Assembly (NCBI GenBank): GCA_963809925.1
Contig: CAWELH010000003.1
Location: 248,001 to 312,000, forward strand
Source of the DNA: DASQZK01 sp963809925
GTDB lineage: Bacteria > Bacteroidota > Bacteroidia > Bacteroidales > GCA-2748055
Reading direction: 5' to 3'
Length of the DNA: 64,000 bases
A program made the translations under genes and the position numbers. This document shows positions 8,947 to 18,875 of the stretch, in pieces (the first letter of the stretch is position 1; each line of letters opens with the position of its first letter). The notes beneath the pieces were generated by a model. That model was not told the origin of the DNA. It did no database searches and saw only the letters and a program-made list of their open reading frames with translations.

Positions 8947-10995
8947 TTAATATGTCGTTGTTACTGCCTGTGGGCCACTTTTGGTAACCGTTACCATTTC
9001 AGCTTCCTTTGAAACCATCGCGGCAAAAAATTCCCTGATGATCTGATATTCGGCCGGCAGGAATAATGGCTTCTTGATTTGCAAAACCACATTTAAATTT
9101 AAGATATTGCCAATCATAGTAGCCGAATAAAGGAATCTCAGACTTTTATCCGGGGACTGAAGGTTCATACTTTCCGGAATCGCTTCAACGCCATAGCCTT
9201 CGGGTAGCTCGATACGGTAAATCATTTTATCGGTTCGCGTATAATTGAAATCCACAGGAAATTTTCTTTCCTCAAGTTTAAAAGGCGAGGCATTTATTTT
9301 TTCGTAAAACAGCGGACTAAACATCACCATTTCCCCGATACGCTCAGCTTGCTCGGAAATTGTGACGTAATATTTTACCAGTATCTCGCCATCAACTTCA
9401 TCAAGACCTTCAATATTGACTGAGTCTATGACCATCCCGGGATTTTCAGCCTGGATGTCTTCTTTCAGCTTTTCGATGCTCTGGGATTTATCTTTCTTTT
9501 CTCTGAAGTCCATGGCCGAATAGCCCTGAAGTGATGTACTGACTACTCCGGAGAAACTTCCGTCTTCGTTGAGCTTCAGGTTGTAAAATTTAATTTCGGT
9601 AGCGGCCATCGGAGACTCAAGGTCAACCCAATCGTTCATATTATCATCGATGATCCGGCCTTTGCCATTAAGGCACCTTGGCGGCAGTACGCCTGCCGGA
9701 CGATAGGGATCCGTGGCATCCAGAAATACTCTTTTTCCGTCGATCACCGCCATTGCCACAACATAGTTGAATTTGTCAACAGTAGGAAATGTGGGCATAA
9801 TGATGCCGTTTTTCCTGGTGCTTAATGCCACCGGATATACCTGAATACCTGCCGCCTGGAGCAGGTTTATTAGAATGAAGTTGATGTCCATTGCAGAACC
9901 GGCACCATCTGAGTATACATTGCGCAATGGTTCGCGGCTGTACATGCCATAGGATTCATCCCATTTGATTGTGCTTTTTACTTTATCGTACACAGCAAGC
10001 ATCCTCTCATATGGTGCCAGGTTTTTCTCCATAATTTCTTTTACATCGCTCCTGGCAAAAAGAGGATTCCTGAGCTTCATCCCAAAAAAGTCATGTTTCA
10101 GGAGGTAATCGACCACTGAATCCCAGGAACTTGAATATTCCTTTGGAACCGATCCCGGAAACCGGATTGAGGCCAGCTCGAATTCAATTTGTGTACGGTA
10201 ATTTTCCATCGTTGATACATACGGTTCCTCCTTCAGCGCAGGCAGATTTACGGCTACCAGACGCTTGGTTCTGATCGTATAATTTACAGTCTGCGACTGG
10301 TAGCTCTGGCGGCCGCTATAACTGCTACTTCCGTTATTGACTGTAATTATCGCTGCTCCCATTTTGCTTGAATTTTCATTCACAAGCAGGGGTTCGTAGC
10401 CTTTCATGTTGACGGTATAGTTGAAATATTCGGGGAAGCCTATGTTTAGTTCACTATATAATACTGGGATATCCTGTTGAAATTCCCAGTCGCGCAGATA
10501 GGCCCAGAAATCGGAACTCAGCGTATAGGTCACCTCAATAACTGATCCCGCCCTGATGTCTGGCATGGTGACTTTCGTCCTGAAGAGGTGCTCAGATACA
10601 TTCTCATCAAAGATCTGGCTTTTTTCAAGCTTGGTCTTGACTATTTTCCCTTTTTCCATATTGTAGGTATATCCTTTCAGACCCATAATGTATTCTTTAT
10701 TCGTCCTGACTTCATGATACGGGATGATAATATTCGCATAATCTTTACCATTGTCATTGACGATCCTGATTTTGGAATGCCGTTCCATCTGCCATTTCCA
10801 TCCTTTGTTATCGTCATATACGAAACTTACTACAGCATAGTCAAAAATGTAATAAGCATTTGCTCCCGAATCAATCGGGCACACCGTCAAAGCAAAATCC
10901 TCCTGCACAGGCTTACCGAATTTTGCAGGCGGATTTTGTGCCAGAACTGTCAGCCCCGACAGCCCCAGCATCAGGAGTAGGGTAAAAGTTTTCAT
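8947..10995 (-). CDS. Secreted DUF3857 protein with degenerate transglutaminase core
   Basis: 682 residues with a signal peptide (LTVLAQ), a DUF3857 domain over the first third, a transglutaminase-like core about residues 300-450, and a beta-rich C-terminus. At the expected catalytic Cys the sequence is GAGSAMDIN (no Cys, about residue 367) and the His position reads FNYVVAM, so only the Asp (FLDATDPY) is kept. It is probably a non-catalytic fold used for binding. It is first in the operon, with 32 bp to the next chosen start, and its upstream region (10996-11130) is AT-rich without an exact TAnnTTTG box. Confidence 0.88.
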   Translation of the reverse strand: MKTFTLLLMLGLSGLTVLAQNPPAKFGKPVQEDFALTVCPIDSGANAYYIFDYAVVSFVYDDNKGWKWQMERHSKIRIVNDNGKDYANIIIPYHEVRTNKEYIMGLKGYTYNMEKGKIVKTKLEKSQIFDENVSEHLFRTKVTMPDIRAGSVIEVTYTLSSDFWAYLRDWEFQQDIPVLYSELNIGFPEYFNYTVNMKGYEPLLVNENSSKMGAAIITVNNGSSSYSGRQSYQSQTVNYTIRTKRLVAVNLPALKEEPYVSTMENYRTQIEFELASIRFPGSVPKEYSSSWDSVVDYLLKHDFFGMKLRNPLFARSDVKEIMEKNLAPYERMLAVYDKVKSTIKWDESYGMYSREPLRNVYSDGAGSAMDINFILINLLQAAGIQVYPVALSTRKNGIIMPTFPTVDKFNYVVAMAVIDGKRVFLDATDPYRPAGVLPPRCLNGKGRIIDDNMNDWVDLESPMAATEIKFYNLKLNEDGSFSGVVSTSLQGYSAMDFREKKDKSQSIEKLKEDIQAENPGMVIDSVNIEGLDEVDGEILVKYYVTISEQAERIGEMVMFSPLFYEKINASPFKLEERKFPVDFNYTRTDKMIYRIELPEGYGVEAIPESMNLQSPDKSLRFLYSATMIGNILNLNVVLQIKKPLFLPAEYQIIREFFAAMVSKEAEMVTVTKSGPQAVTTTY

Positions 10996-11209
10996 GGAGT
11001 AGTTTAGTTTTGATTTAGTTATATAATGAAATTAGAAAAAAAATGATAAATTTTTCATTTTCAGGGTAATTTAAAATAAATCTAAGGTTGGCAATTTCTT
11101 TTCAGCTTCAATATCAGTTGTCGAATATCAGTTTTAGATGGTCCATCGTACATTATCACTCATGTTTGCAATATTTACCCTAAATTGCCTATACTTAAAT
11201 TGTCAGCGT

Positions 11210-12007
11210 ATGCTATATCTGGAAGGAGGGACGATCAATGTCGACCCCGGGACCATGTATCATGTTGTTACGGATTCGGAAACCGTGGAACCGGCTGGTA
11301 TCCTGGATCAGGGTCCTTCTGAATTAGCTTTGAGGGGCTTGTATTTCGGGAAGAAAGGTCACAGGGTCATTATTGATCCCGGTCCCGGAAACTGGATCCA
11401 GGGATTTTTTCCGGGGTACGGTTTCTCATCACTTTCAGATGCCGGCGAGACACTCAGAAAAAACGGCCTCGATCCGTACTCCGTCACCGATGTTGTCCTT
11501 ACACACCTTCATTTTGACCATTGCGCCGGGGTTTTCATTCAGCAGGACGACCTTCTGCTCCCGGCTTTTCCACGGGCAACAATACATATAAGCCGTCAAC
11601 AGATTGAACTTATCGATCATCCGCAGGACAATGAAAAAGATTCATTTCTCCCCGGCTTTTCGAGACTGATCAGGAAGTATTATGACATATCTCTGTATGA
11701 AGGAACGGACATACCCCCCTTTTTCGACGAAGTGTTTTTTTCCGACGGACATACCAGGGGGATGATGTCACCGGTATTTAGCGTTGAGGGGAAGTCCTAT
11801 ATCTATGTCTCTGACCTGGTGCCGACATATAAAAATCTGAACCTGAAAATCGTTTCTGGATATGACACGGACCCGTTTAAACTTTATACTGAGAAAGCAG
11901 AATTTTTCAGGCGTTTTGAGAATTCAGACTATCGTCTTATTTTTTTTCATGAACCCGATTCGGAGAAAAGTGTGGTGGAGATAAGCAGCGTGAAAACCGG
12001 GAGGTAA
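11210..12007 (+). CDS. Metallo-beta-lactamase fold hydrolase
   Basis: The 265-residue product has the metal-binding motif HLHFDH at residues 99-104, a further His in FSDGHTRGMM, an Asp in YVSDLVP and a C-terminal His in FFHEPD, the expected order of ligands for a dinuclear Zn/Fe MBL hydrolase. Similar proteins include lactonases and other esterases; the substrate cannot be told here. The ATG at 11210 (MLYLEGG) is chosen because the extra 24 residues from 11138 look neither like a signal peptide nor like the family start. It is divergent from the DUF3857 operon and convergent, 6 bp apart, with the next gene. Confidence 0.82.
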   Translation: MLYLEGGTINVDPGTMYHVVTDSETVEPAGILDQGPSELALRGLYFGKKGHRVIIDPGPGNWIQGFFPGYGFSSLSDAGETLRKNGLDPYSVTDVVLTHLHFDHCAGVFIQQDDLLLPAFPRATIHISRQQIELIDHPQDNEKDSFLPGFSRLIRKYYDISLYEGTDIPPFFDEVFFSDGHTRGMMSPVFSVEGKSYIYVSDLVPTYKNLNLKIVSGYDTDPFKLYTEKAEFFRRFENSDYRLIFFHEPDSEKSVVEISSVKTGR

Positions 12008-12013
12008 AGGAAA

Positions 12014-12430
12014 TTATCTGAGCGTATCCGGGGGTTGTACCATGCTGTCTTTTTCAAGTTCCTCAATCACCTTTTCCATTTCCTTTAACTTCTTTGCCTG
12101 GTCAGCCGCAGGTGGAGCAGCTGGTTCCGGAGGGTGCAGGACAAATGAGCCGTTTTCTGGGGCGGCAAGGCGGGAAAGATTTCCCGACCAGATCAGTATG
12201 ATGAAGGCCCCGAGGGCGGCAGTGATCAGAATAGTCAGAGTAAAGGTACGGGGTCCGTCGGCGCGGCGGGCTTCGAAATAGGCCGCAGTCGCCATGATGG
12301 CCGAAAGAAAGGCGATGATGGAGGCGATCAGTGCATTTGAAAAATACAGAATGGCTACAAATGCAGTTGCAAGAAGAAATATGCTGAAAACCGCCAGGCC
12401 GAATCCATGATTTGACTTTTCTTTCCTCAT
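12014..12430 (-). CDS. Small membrane protein with charged C-terminal tail
   Basis: 138 residues, family not recognised. Three hydrophobic segments (about residues 10-30, 34-54 and 64-84) are followed by a proline/alanine-rich linker and a charged helix (AKKLKEMEKVIEELEKD). The start is the ATG at 12430; the longer frame uses TTG at 12448. The gene is 49 bp downstream of the thioredoxin-like gene on the same strand and may share its transcript. Confidence 0.65.
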   Translation of the reverse strand: MRKEKSNHGFGLAVFSIFLLATAFVAILYFSNALIASIIAFLSAIMATAAYFEARRADGPRTFTLTILITAALGAFIILIWSGNLSRLAAPENGSFVLHPPEPAAPPAADQAKKLKEMEKVIEELEKDSMVQPPDTLR

Positions 12431-12479
12431 GACTTTATTTTTTCTCAATGTAAGAAAAATTGGTACAAATGTAAAGATG

Positions 12480-13007
12480 TCATTCTCCGGAAAGTATTCT
12501 CAAAAGGTCTTCTTCAACCGAAGCTTCAGGTGATTCAACGATTCGTCCTGTCTCCCTGCCATTCATACCGACAATAAGCGTCGGAACCTTGCTGATCTTC
12601 ATCTTACTCACCGGAGTATGCCGGGCTTCCATGTTTCGGTCGACGGCATAAAGGGTAATATGGGATGCCGGAACACCTAATTCATCCAGGACTTTCATGA
12701 TTCGCGGAACTTCTCTGTGGCTGTCTGAACACCACGTTCCCATTACGATCTGGTAGTTATATTCCGGCGCCATACTGTTGACCAGTCTGATCATGATCCC
12801 TGTTTCCGGCTGGTAGCTTGAAAGCCCTTGCAAATACCATTCGGAGAACGGAGCTTTAGCCAGACTGGCTGTATCAATTTCCCCAACCAGCATCTCACGT
12901 CCGTTCAACGGGTCCATCACTGTCTTATAACCGGTCTGTGACAATGCGACCGGCGCAACCTTCAAAATTAAAATAAGGACAATAGTCGTTATTCTTAAAG
13001 CATTCAT
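12480..13007 (-). CDS. Secreted thioredoxin-like protein with a single active-site Cys
   Basis: 175 residues with a signal peptide (cleaved near VALSQ) and a thioredoxin fold: beta strand YQIVMGTWC, helix, then VPTLIV with the cis-proline. The usual CxxC is WCSDSHRE, so only the first cysteine remains. It cannot form an intramolecular disulfide by the normal route and may act as a monothiol isomerase or a binding protein. It lies 33 bp downstream of mutB on the same strand. Confidence 0.78.
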   Translation of the reverse strand: MNALRITTIVLILILKVAPVALSQTGYKTVMDPLNGREMLVGEIDTASLAKAPFSEWYLQGLSSYQPETGIMIRLVNSMAPEYNYQIVMGTWCSDSHREVPRIMKVLDELGVPASHITLYAVDRNMEARHTPVSKMKISKVPTLIVGMNGRETGRIVESPEASVEEDLLRILSGE

Positions 13008-13040
13008 TGTGTTTGGCGATCAGTGTTTCAAATGCGCTGA

Positions 13041-15185
13041 TTATTCTTCCAGGCTGTCGATCATGATCTGAAGAATTTTTACAGCAGCGGCTGCTACGGA
13101 TGTTCCGGGTCCAAAGATGGCCATGACGCCTGATTTATAGAGGTAATCATAATCCTGCGAGGGGATGACACCACCGGCGATAACCATGATGTCTTCGCGT
13201 CCAAGTTTTTTCAGTTCTTCGATAACCTGGGGGACCAGTGTTTTGTGTCCGCCGGCAAGAGAGGAAACACCGAGGACATGCACGTCATTTTCCACGGCTT
13301 GCCGGGCTGCTTCGGCAGGGGTTTGGAACAAGGGTCCGATATCCACATCAAATCCGATATCGGCATAGCCTGTTGAAACGACCTTGGCACCGCGATCGTG
13401 TCCGTCCTGACCCATTTTGGCGATCATGATCCTTGGCTGCCTTCCTTCGAGTTTTGCAAAGCCGGAAACAAGTTCACGCGCTTTTTTGAAAATGGCGTCG
13501 TCACCCGACTCGGATGAGTAAACGCCTGATACTGATCTTATCACAGCTTTGTATCTACCGGTTACTTTTTCGATGGCATCGGAAATCTCACCGAGTGTAG
13601 CTCTTTTTGCAGCAGCATCCACGGAGAGTTCGAGAAGGTTGCCGCTGCCTGTTTCAACGGCTTTGGTGAGGGCATCGAGCGCCTGTTGTACTTCAGCACT
13701 GTTGCGATTTGCTTTCAGGACCGCCAGACGTTTCAGTTGGGCTTCCCTCACCGCAGTATTATCCACCTCCAGGATGTCGATGGGGTCTTCCTTTTCAAGC
13801 CTGTATTTATTCACACCAACGATGATATCCTTCCCCGAATCGATCCTGGCTTGTTTTCTGGCTGCTGCTTCCTCGATCCTCATTTTTGGAAGGCCGGTTT
13901 CGATGGCCTTTGCCATTCCGCCAAGGTCTTCCACCTCCATGATCAGGCTCCATGCTTTACGGGCAATCTCATCCGTAAGGTACTCAACATAGTAAGAACC
14001 CGCCCAAGGATCCAATGATCTGCAGATCCCGGTTTCTTCCTGCAGGTATATCTGTGTGTTTCGGGCGATCCTTGCTGAGAAATCGGTGGGCAATGCAATG
14101 GCTTCGTCCAGGGCATTGGTATGAAGACTTTGTGTGTGCCCGAGTACGGCAGCCATGGCTTCAACGCATGTTCGGGTAACGTTGTTGAAGGGATCCTGCT
14201 CGGTAAGACTCCATCCTGAAGTCTGGCAGTGCGTACGCAGGACCATGGACTTATCATTTTTCGGATTGAACTGCTTTACGATCCTGGCCCACAGGAGTCG
14301 GGCTGCCCTCATCTTGGCGATCTCCATAAAATGATTCATGCCGATGGCCCAGAAGAAAGAAAGTCTTGGGGCAAATGCATCGATGTCGATACCTGCATTG
14401 ATGCCGGTCCTCAGATATTCCAGGCCGTCGGCCAGGGTATATGCAAGTTCAAGATCGGCAGTAGCACCTGCTTCCTGCATGTGATAACCCGAAATGCTGA
14501 TGCTGTTGAACTTGGGCATGTATTTCGATGTGTACTCAAAAATATCGGCAATGATCTTCATGGACATTTCAGGCGGATAGATATAGGTATTCCTGACCAT
14601 GAATTCCTTGAGGATGTCGTTCTGAATCGTCCCGCTGAGGTCTTCAAGTTTGGCTCCCTGCTCAAGTGCCGTTACTATGTAGAAGGCCATAACAGGCAAA
14701 ACAGCGCCGTTCATGGTCATTGATACCGACATTTTATCGAGTGGGATCTGGTCGAACAGGATATTCATATCGAGGATGGAATCGATAGCCACACCGGCTT
14801 TTCCAACATCGCCCACAACCCGCTCATGGTCGGAATCGTATCCCCGGTGCGTGGCGAGGTCGAATGCCACCGATAGTCCCTTCTGACCCGCAGCGAGGTT
14901 TCTGCGATAAAAAGCGTTTGACTCCTCTGCGGTTGAAAATCCGGCATACTGACGGATCGTCCAGGGCCGTGAGACATACATGGTCGAATAGGGCCCCCTG
15001 AGGTATGGAGGCAGGCCTGCTGCATATCCCGTATGTTCAATGCTCTGAAGATCATTTTTACTGAATACCGGTTTCACCTGAATGTGTTCAGCGGTCAGCC
15101 ATGCTTCCCCCTCAGATTCCTGATGGTGGTCCGAAGAAAATTCACGGCTGCTCTTTATATTGATCTGCTTATAATTTGGTTTCAT
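13041..15185 (-). CDS. mutB: Methylmalonyl-CoA mutase, large (catalytic) subunit
   Basis: 714 residues from the ATG at 15185. It interconverts succinyl-CoA and (R)-methylmalonyl-CoA with adenosylcobalamin, the carbon-skeleton step in propionate formation or use. The N-terminal TIM barrel shows PYLRGPYSTMY, RPWTIRQYAGFSTAEESN and RTHCQTSGWSLTEQDPFNN. The C-terminal cobalamin-binding domain has DGHDRGAK near residue 590 with the base-off His, then the SSLAGGH and GGVIP segments. Length is typical. It follows mutA by 26 bp, so the two are translated as an operon. No cobalamin riboswitch is visible upstream of the pair. Confidence 0.96.
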   Translation of the reverse strand: MKPNYKQINIKSSREFSSDHHQESEGEAWLTAEHIQVKPVFSKNDLQSIEHTGYAAGLPPYLRGPYSTMYVSRPWTIRQYAGFSTAEESNAFYRRNLAAGQKGLSVAFDLATHRGYDSDHERVVGDVGKAGVAIDSILDMNILFDQIPLDKMSVSMTMNGAVLPVMAFYIVTALEQGAKLEDLSGTIQNDILKEFMVRNTYIYPPEMSMKIIADIFEYTSKYMPKFNSISISGYHMQEAGATADLELAYTLADGLEYLRTGINAGIDIDAFAPRLSFFWAIGMNHFMEIAKMRAARLLWARIVKQFNPKNDKSMVLRTHCQTSGWSLTEQDPFNNVTRTCVEAMAAVLGHTQSLHTNALDEAIALPTDFSARIARNTQIYLQEETGICRSLDPWAGSYYVEYLTDEIARKAWSLIMEVEDLGGMAKAIETGLPKMRIEEAAARKQARIDSGKDIIVGVNKYRLEKEDPIDILEVDNTAVREAQLKRLAVLKANRNSAEVQQALDALTKAVETGSGNLLELSVDAAAKRATLGEISDAIEKVTGRYKAVIRSVSGVYSSESGDDAIFKKARELVSGFAKLEGRQPRIMIAKMGQDGHDRGAKVVSTGYADIGFDVDIGPLFQTPAEAARQAVENDVHVLGVSSLAGGHKTLVPQVIEELKKLGREDIMVIAGGVIPSQDYDYLYKSGVMAIFGPGTSVAAAAVKILQIMIDSLEE

Positions 15186-15211
15186 GGTTTCGTTCCTCAA
15201 ATTTCAGAGGA

Positions 15212-17065
15212 TTATTCAATCCCCAGCAATTTCTGATACTTCCTCAATTCGTCGATCACATTTGAATTGACATGAATGAAATTTTCAACTCCACTGCGCT
15301 TCAGGGCCTCGACCGTATCTTTCGGATAGCCGGCAACCACGAGTATTGCTCTGTTACCGATCTTTTTCAGCACCTCCGGAGCGTTCTCCATATATTCTTC
15401 ATCCGAGCTGCACAGCACAATGATGGAAGCTTTCTTCTCAAAGGCTGCCTCCAATCCTTCACCGATCGTTGTGAATCCGGCATTATCAAGGATGTCAAAG
15501 CTTGCACAGGCAAAGAAATTAGCAGCAAAAGTTGCCCTGGCCTTTCTCCAGTTCCGGTTACCATAGGTGAGTAGAAATACCACTGGTTTTTCGGGCTGCT
15601 GCAGGGTTTTTATGCGAAGATGTTCGAAAGTCTGCGCACCCCGGTATGGATGAATAGGTCGAATGAGCTTACCGATTGTTTCCATTCTTACAGGAAAAGC
15701 AATACTGCTGTCCAAAGCAGCCGGAACACTCTCCCCGCTGTTTGGATACTGGTTGGTTCCCAACAGAATTTCCTTCCGTGTGGCAAGGTCCTGGTCCCTT
15801 CGGCTCGCAGAGCGTTGTATCCTCTCCTGGATAAATCCTTCTTCGAGTGCCTTGAGGTAACCGCCTTTCTCCTCAACCTGGAGAAAAAGTTCCCATACTC
15901 CGGTAACGATCGAGTCGGTCAGATTTTCAATAAAATAAGAACCGGCAGCAGGATCTGCAACTTTATCCATCGACGCTTCTTCTTTGAGGATGATCTGTGT
16001 GTTCCTGGCAATTCGTTCGGAAAAAAAAGTTGAGTGCCTGAACGGACGATCAAAAGGTGATACCGTTAGAGAATCGGTACCTCCTATCACAGCTGCCATC
16101 GATTCGGTGGTTGCACGCAACATATTGACATTTGGATCAAATACCGTCTGGTTCCACGATGCGGTTACGGAATGGATGTAACAATTAAGGGAGGCGTTAT
16201 TTGCAGGTCCCCATGACTTTACAAGTTTTGCGAAAAGATGCCGTACAGCCCGAAGCTTTGCAATCTCCATGAAGTAAGCCGGTCCGGCTGAAAAATTAAG
16301 CTGCATGGATCGTGAGATATCATCGACGCTGATGGCACGGCTGCTGAGCCTGTCGAGATATTCGGATATGACGGCCATACTGAAGGCAATTTCTTCCGGA
16401 ATGTAGGCGCCGGCTTCGGCAAAATACTTCCCGTTAACACCGGTAATCCGCATACCGGGCATTTTAACCCGGGCTTCCTTTATCAGGCCGGCCAGATGTT
16501 CAAATGCTTTTTCTATACCGCCGGGATAATCACCGTGTGTAGTGAGATATCCGAGCGGGTCGGTATTGATAGACCCGTTGATCGTGGCAGGATCAATGCC
16601 TTTTTCCTCACAATAGTCAGCTAGTGATCTGAATACACTCTCCGACTGCAGTGTGGTGATAAAATTAATATTGATACAATCGATGTAAATGTCTTTCAGT
16701 AAAACCTGCATTCCCTCTTCATCGATAACACTCTCATCCGGTATGATGAAGCCCAGGGACGTCGCCCCGTGCCTGAGGGCATCGAGGGCGGTGCAGTTCG
16801 CTTCAACAAAATCTTTCACCATCACATCCTGCCTGATTTCCCAGGCGTTATGGCCATCTGAATGTATTGCCGCATCCTTCAGGTATTCAAGACCTTTCAG
16901 GTCTTCTTCCCTGTAAAACGGCCGTACCTGAAAACCTTCCGGGCTTGTCCATATCAGCTTCTCGAAAGAACATTCCTTCAGATCCTGCAGGATCTTTTCC
17001 TTCCATGCTTCGGTAGTCACCGGACCAAATTCCCCGAAGAGTTGATCGTAATTGTCCATAGTCAT
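15212..17065 (-). CDS. mutA: Methylmalonyl-CoA mutase, small subunit
   Basis: 617 residues, homologous to the large subunit but catalytically silent. The barrel part is recognisable (WEIRQDVMV, AGAYIPEEIAFSMAV, VTASWNQTVFDPNVNMLRATTESMAA). The C-terminal Rossmann-like domain lacks the DxHxxG cobalamin motif. It forms the heterodimer with MutB. ATG 17065 is preferred (next ATG 17059) over the TTG at 17086. It is the first gene of the mutAB operon; the upstream 300 bp shows no clear promoter consensus. Confidence 0.94.
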   Translation of the reverse strand: MTMDNYDQLFGEFGPVTTEAWKEKILQDLKECSFEKLIWTSPEGFQVRPFYREEDLKGLEYLKDAAIHSDGHNAWEIRQDVMVKDFVEANCTALDALRHGATSLGFIIPDESVIDEEGMQVLLKDIYIDCININFITTLQSESVFRSLADYCEEKGIDPATINGSINTDPLGYLTTHGDYPGGIEKAFEHLAGLIKEARVKMPGMRITGVNGKYFAEAGAYIPEEIAFSMAVISEYLDRLSSRAISVDDISRSMQLNFSAGPAYFMEIAKLRAVRHLFAKLVKSWGPANNASLNCYIHSVTASWNQTVFDPNVNMLRATTESMAAVIGGTDSLTVSPFDRPFRHSTFFSERIARNTQIILKEEASMDKVADPAAGSYFIENLTDSIVTGVWELFLQVEEKGGYLKALEEGFIQERIQRSASRRDQDLATRKEILLGTNQYPNSGESVPAALDSSIAFPVRMETIGKLIRPIHPYRGAQTFEHLRIKTLQQPEKPVVFLLTYGNRNWRKARATFAANFFACASFDILDNAGFTTIGEGLEAAFEKKASIIVLCSSDEEYMENAPEVLKKIGNRAILVVAGYPKDTVEALKRSGVENFIHVNSNVIDELRKYQKLLGIE

Positions 17066-17086
17066 ATCATTCAAATGGCGATGCAA

Positions 17087-17407
17087 AGTAAGTCATTTTT
17101 GCCAAAAGGAGGAAATGATTATTATCATTTGAGATGTTGGGTTGGAAGACGTAGGGAGGGTATCTCGAAGGAAAGACGGGCTATGCGGATCGGATAGGAA
17201 ATGGTTCCGGTAAAAACTGTTATGATATGATAACGTGAGAATTATTGTTAGATGTGATTCAATATTACTAATTTAATCCTGAGTTGCTTTGATATATAGA
17301 TTGTGATTTATTTCCTGTTCATGTAAGACCATAACAAATATCAGTGTTTACATGGTTGGAAAATTTGCGTGCCATCCGGGAACACAATATAACGTCACCT
17401 TCCCCAC
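17087..17407. other. Gene-free stretch between mutA and the 204-bp array
   Basis: AT-rich DNA. It must carry the mutA promoter, but no exact TTTG/TAnnTTTG pair was found. No RNA gene or repeat is recognised. Confidence 0.4.
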
Positions 17408-17423
17408 CACGGACCCCAGGAGA

Positions 17424-18795
17424 GGTTCCGAAATCTTAGTCATTGTTATGCACATGATTGTCAAGCCGCCTGTTCCCCATACCCCGAATGGGTTCCATTA
17501 TAGTAGCCACGGGTACGCCCATGGTAGGTACGCCCTCCATCCTGCTCACCCCGTATGGGTTTAATTTTGATAGCCACGGTTGGTATACCCGTGGTATGCA
17601 GAATGCAGGTTCCACGGACCCAAGAGAGGTTCCGAAATCTTAGTCATTGTTATGCACATGATTGTCAATCTGCTGGTTCTTCATACCCCGAAGGGGTTCC
17701 ATTATAGTAGCCACGGTAACGCCCGTGGTAGGTACGCCCTCCATCCTGCTCACCCCGTATGGGTTTAATTTTGATAGCCACGGTTGGTATACCCGTGGTA
17801 TGCAGACTGCAGGTTCCACAAACCCAGGAGAGGTTCCGAAATCTTAGTCATTGTTATGCACATGATTGTCAATCTGCCGGTTCATCACACCCTGAAGGGG
17901 TTCCATTATAGTAGCCACGGTAACGCCCGTGGTAGGTACGCCCTCCATCCTGCTCACCCCGTATGGGTTTAATTTTGATAGCCACGGTTGGTATACCCGT
18001 GGTATGCAGACTGCAGGTTCCACAAACCCAGGAGAGGTTCCGAAATCTTAGTCATTGTTATGCACATGATTGTCAATCTGCCGGTTCATCACACCCTGAA
18101 GGGGTTCCATTATAGTAGCCACGGTAACGCCCGTGGTAGGTACGCCCTCCATCTTGCTCACCCCGTATGGGTTTAATTTTAATAGCCACGGTTGGTATTC
18201 CCGTGGTATGCAGACTGCAGGTTCCACAAACCCAGGAGAGGTTCCGAAATCTTAGTCATTGTTATGCACGTGATTGTCAATCTGCTGGTTCTTCATACCC
18301 CGAATGGGTTCCATTATAGTAGCCACGGTAACGCCCGTGGTAGGTACGCCCTCCATCCTGCTCACCCCATATGGGTTTAATTTTGATAGCCACGGTTGGT
18401 ATACCCGTGGTATGCAGACTGCAGGTTCCACGGACCCAAGAGAGGTTCCGAAATCTTAGTCATTGTTATGCACATGATTGTCAAGCCGCTGGTTCCTCAT
18501 ACCCCGAATGGGTTCCATTATAGTAGCCACGGTAACGCCCATGGTAGGTACGCCCTCCATCCTGCTCACCCCGTATGGGTTTAATTTTGATAGCCACGGT
18601 TGGTATACCCGTGGTATGCAGACTGCAGGTTCCACGGACCCAAGAGAGGTTCCGAAATCTTAGTCATTGTTATGCACGTGATTGTCAATCTGCTGGTTCT
18701 TCATACCCCGAAGGGGTTCCATTATAGTAGCCACGGTAACGCCCGTGGTAGGTACGCCCGCAATCTCCCAAACCCCGGAGGGGTTTAATTATTAA
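17424..18795 (+). repeat. 204-bp tandem repeat array of paired hairpin modules
   Basis: Six full units of exactly 204 bp start at 17424, 17628, 17832, 18036, 18240 and 18444; a seventh from 18648 decays near 18795. Each unit contains two related modules. Module A: ACCCCGAAGGGGT hairpin, AT-rich linker TTCCATTATAGTAG, then CCACGG-TAACGC-CCGTGG. Module B: ACCCCGTATGGGT hairpin, linker TTAATTTTGATAG, then CCACGG-loop-CCGTGG. Units 3 and 4 differ at only about three positions, indicating recent duplication. The last B module keeps AAACCCC-GGA-GGGGTTT but its second hairpin has decayed. A single stand-alone copy of the same architecture lies at 41735-41805. Confidence 0.92.
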
Positions 18796-18875
18796 AATCA
18801 TGGTTGCAACGATTGCATACAGACGAATCCATCTATCAATTGTAAATCGTATCGATACATGAAAGGGCTCTCGGT

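Noticed and set aside
17087..17407. Cobalamin riboswitch before the B12-dependent mutase
   Set aside because: No conserved B12-box or matching stems could be seen upstream of mutA.
17458..18788. Series of 61-62-codon open frames, each starting about 204 bp after the last
   Set aside because: They are the same repeat read in different frames, with stops in every unit, no start signals and no protein-like composition; the inverted repeats explain the conservation.
17424..18795. Possible CRISPR array
   Set aside because: Units are 204 bp and conserved throughout, with no unique spacers, and no cas gene is nearby.
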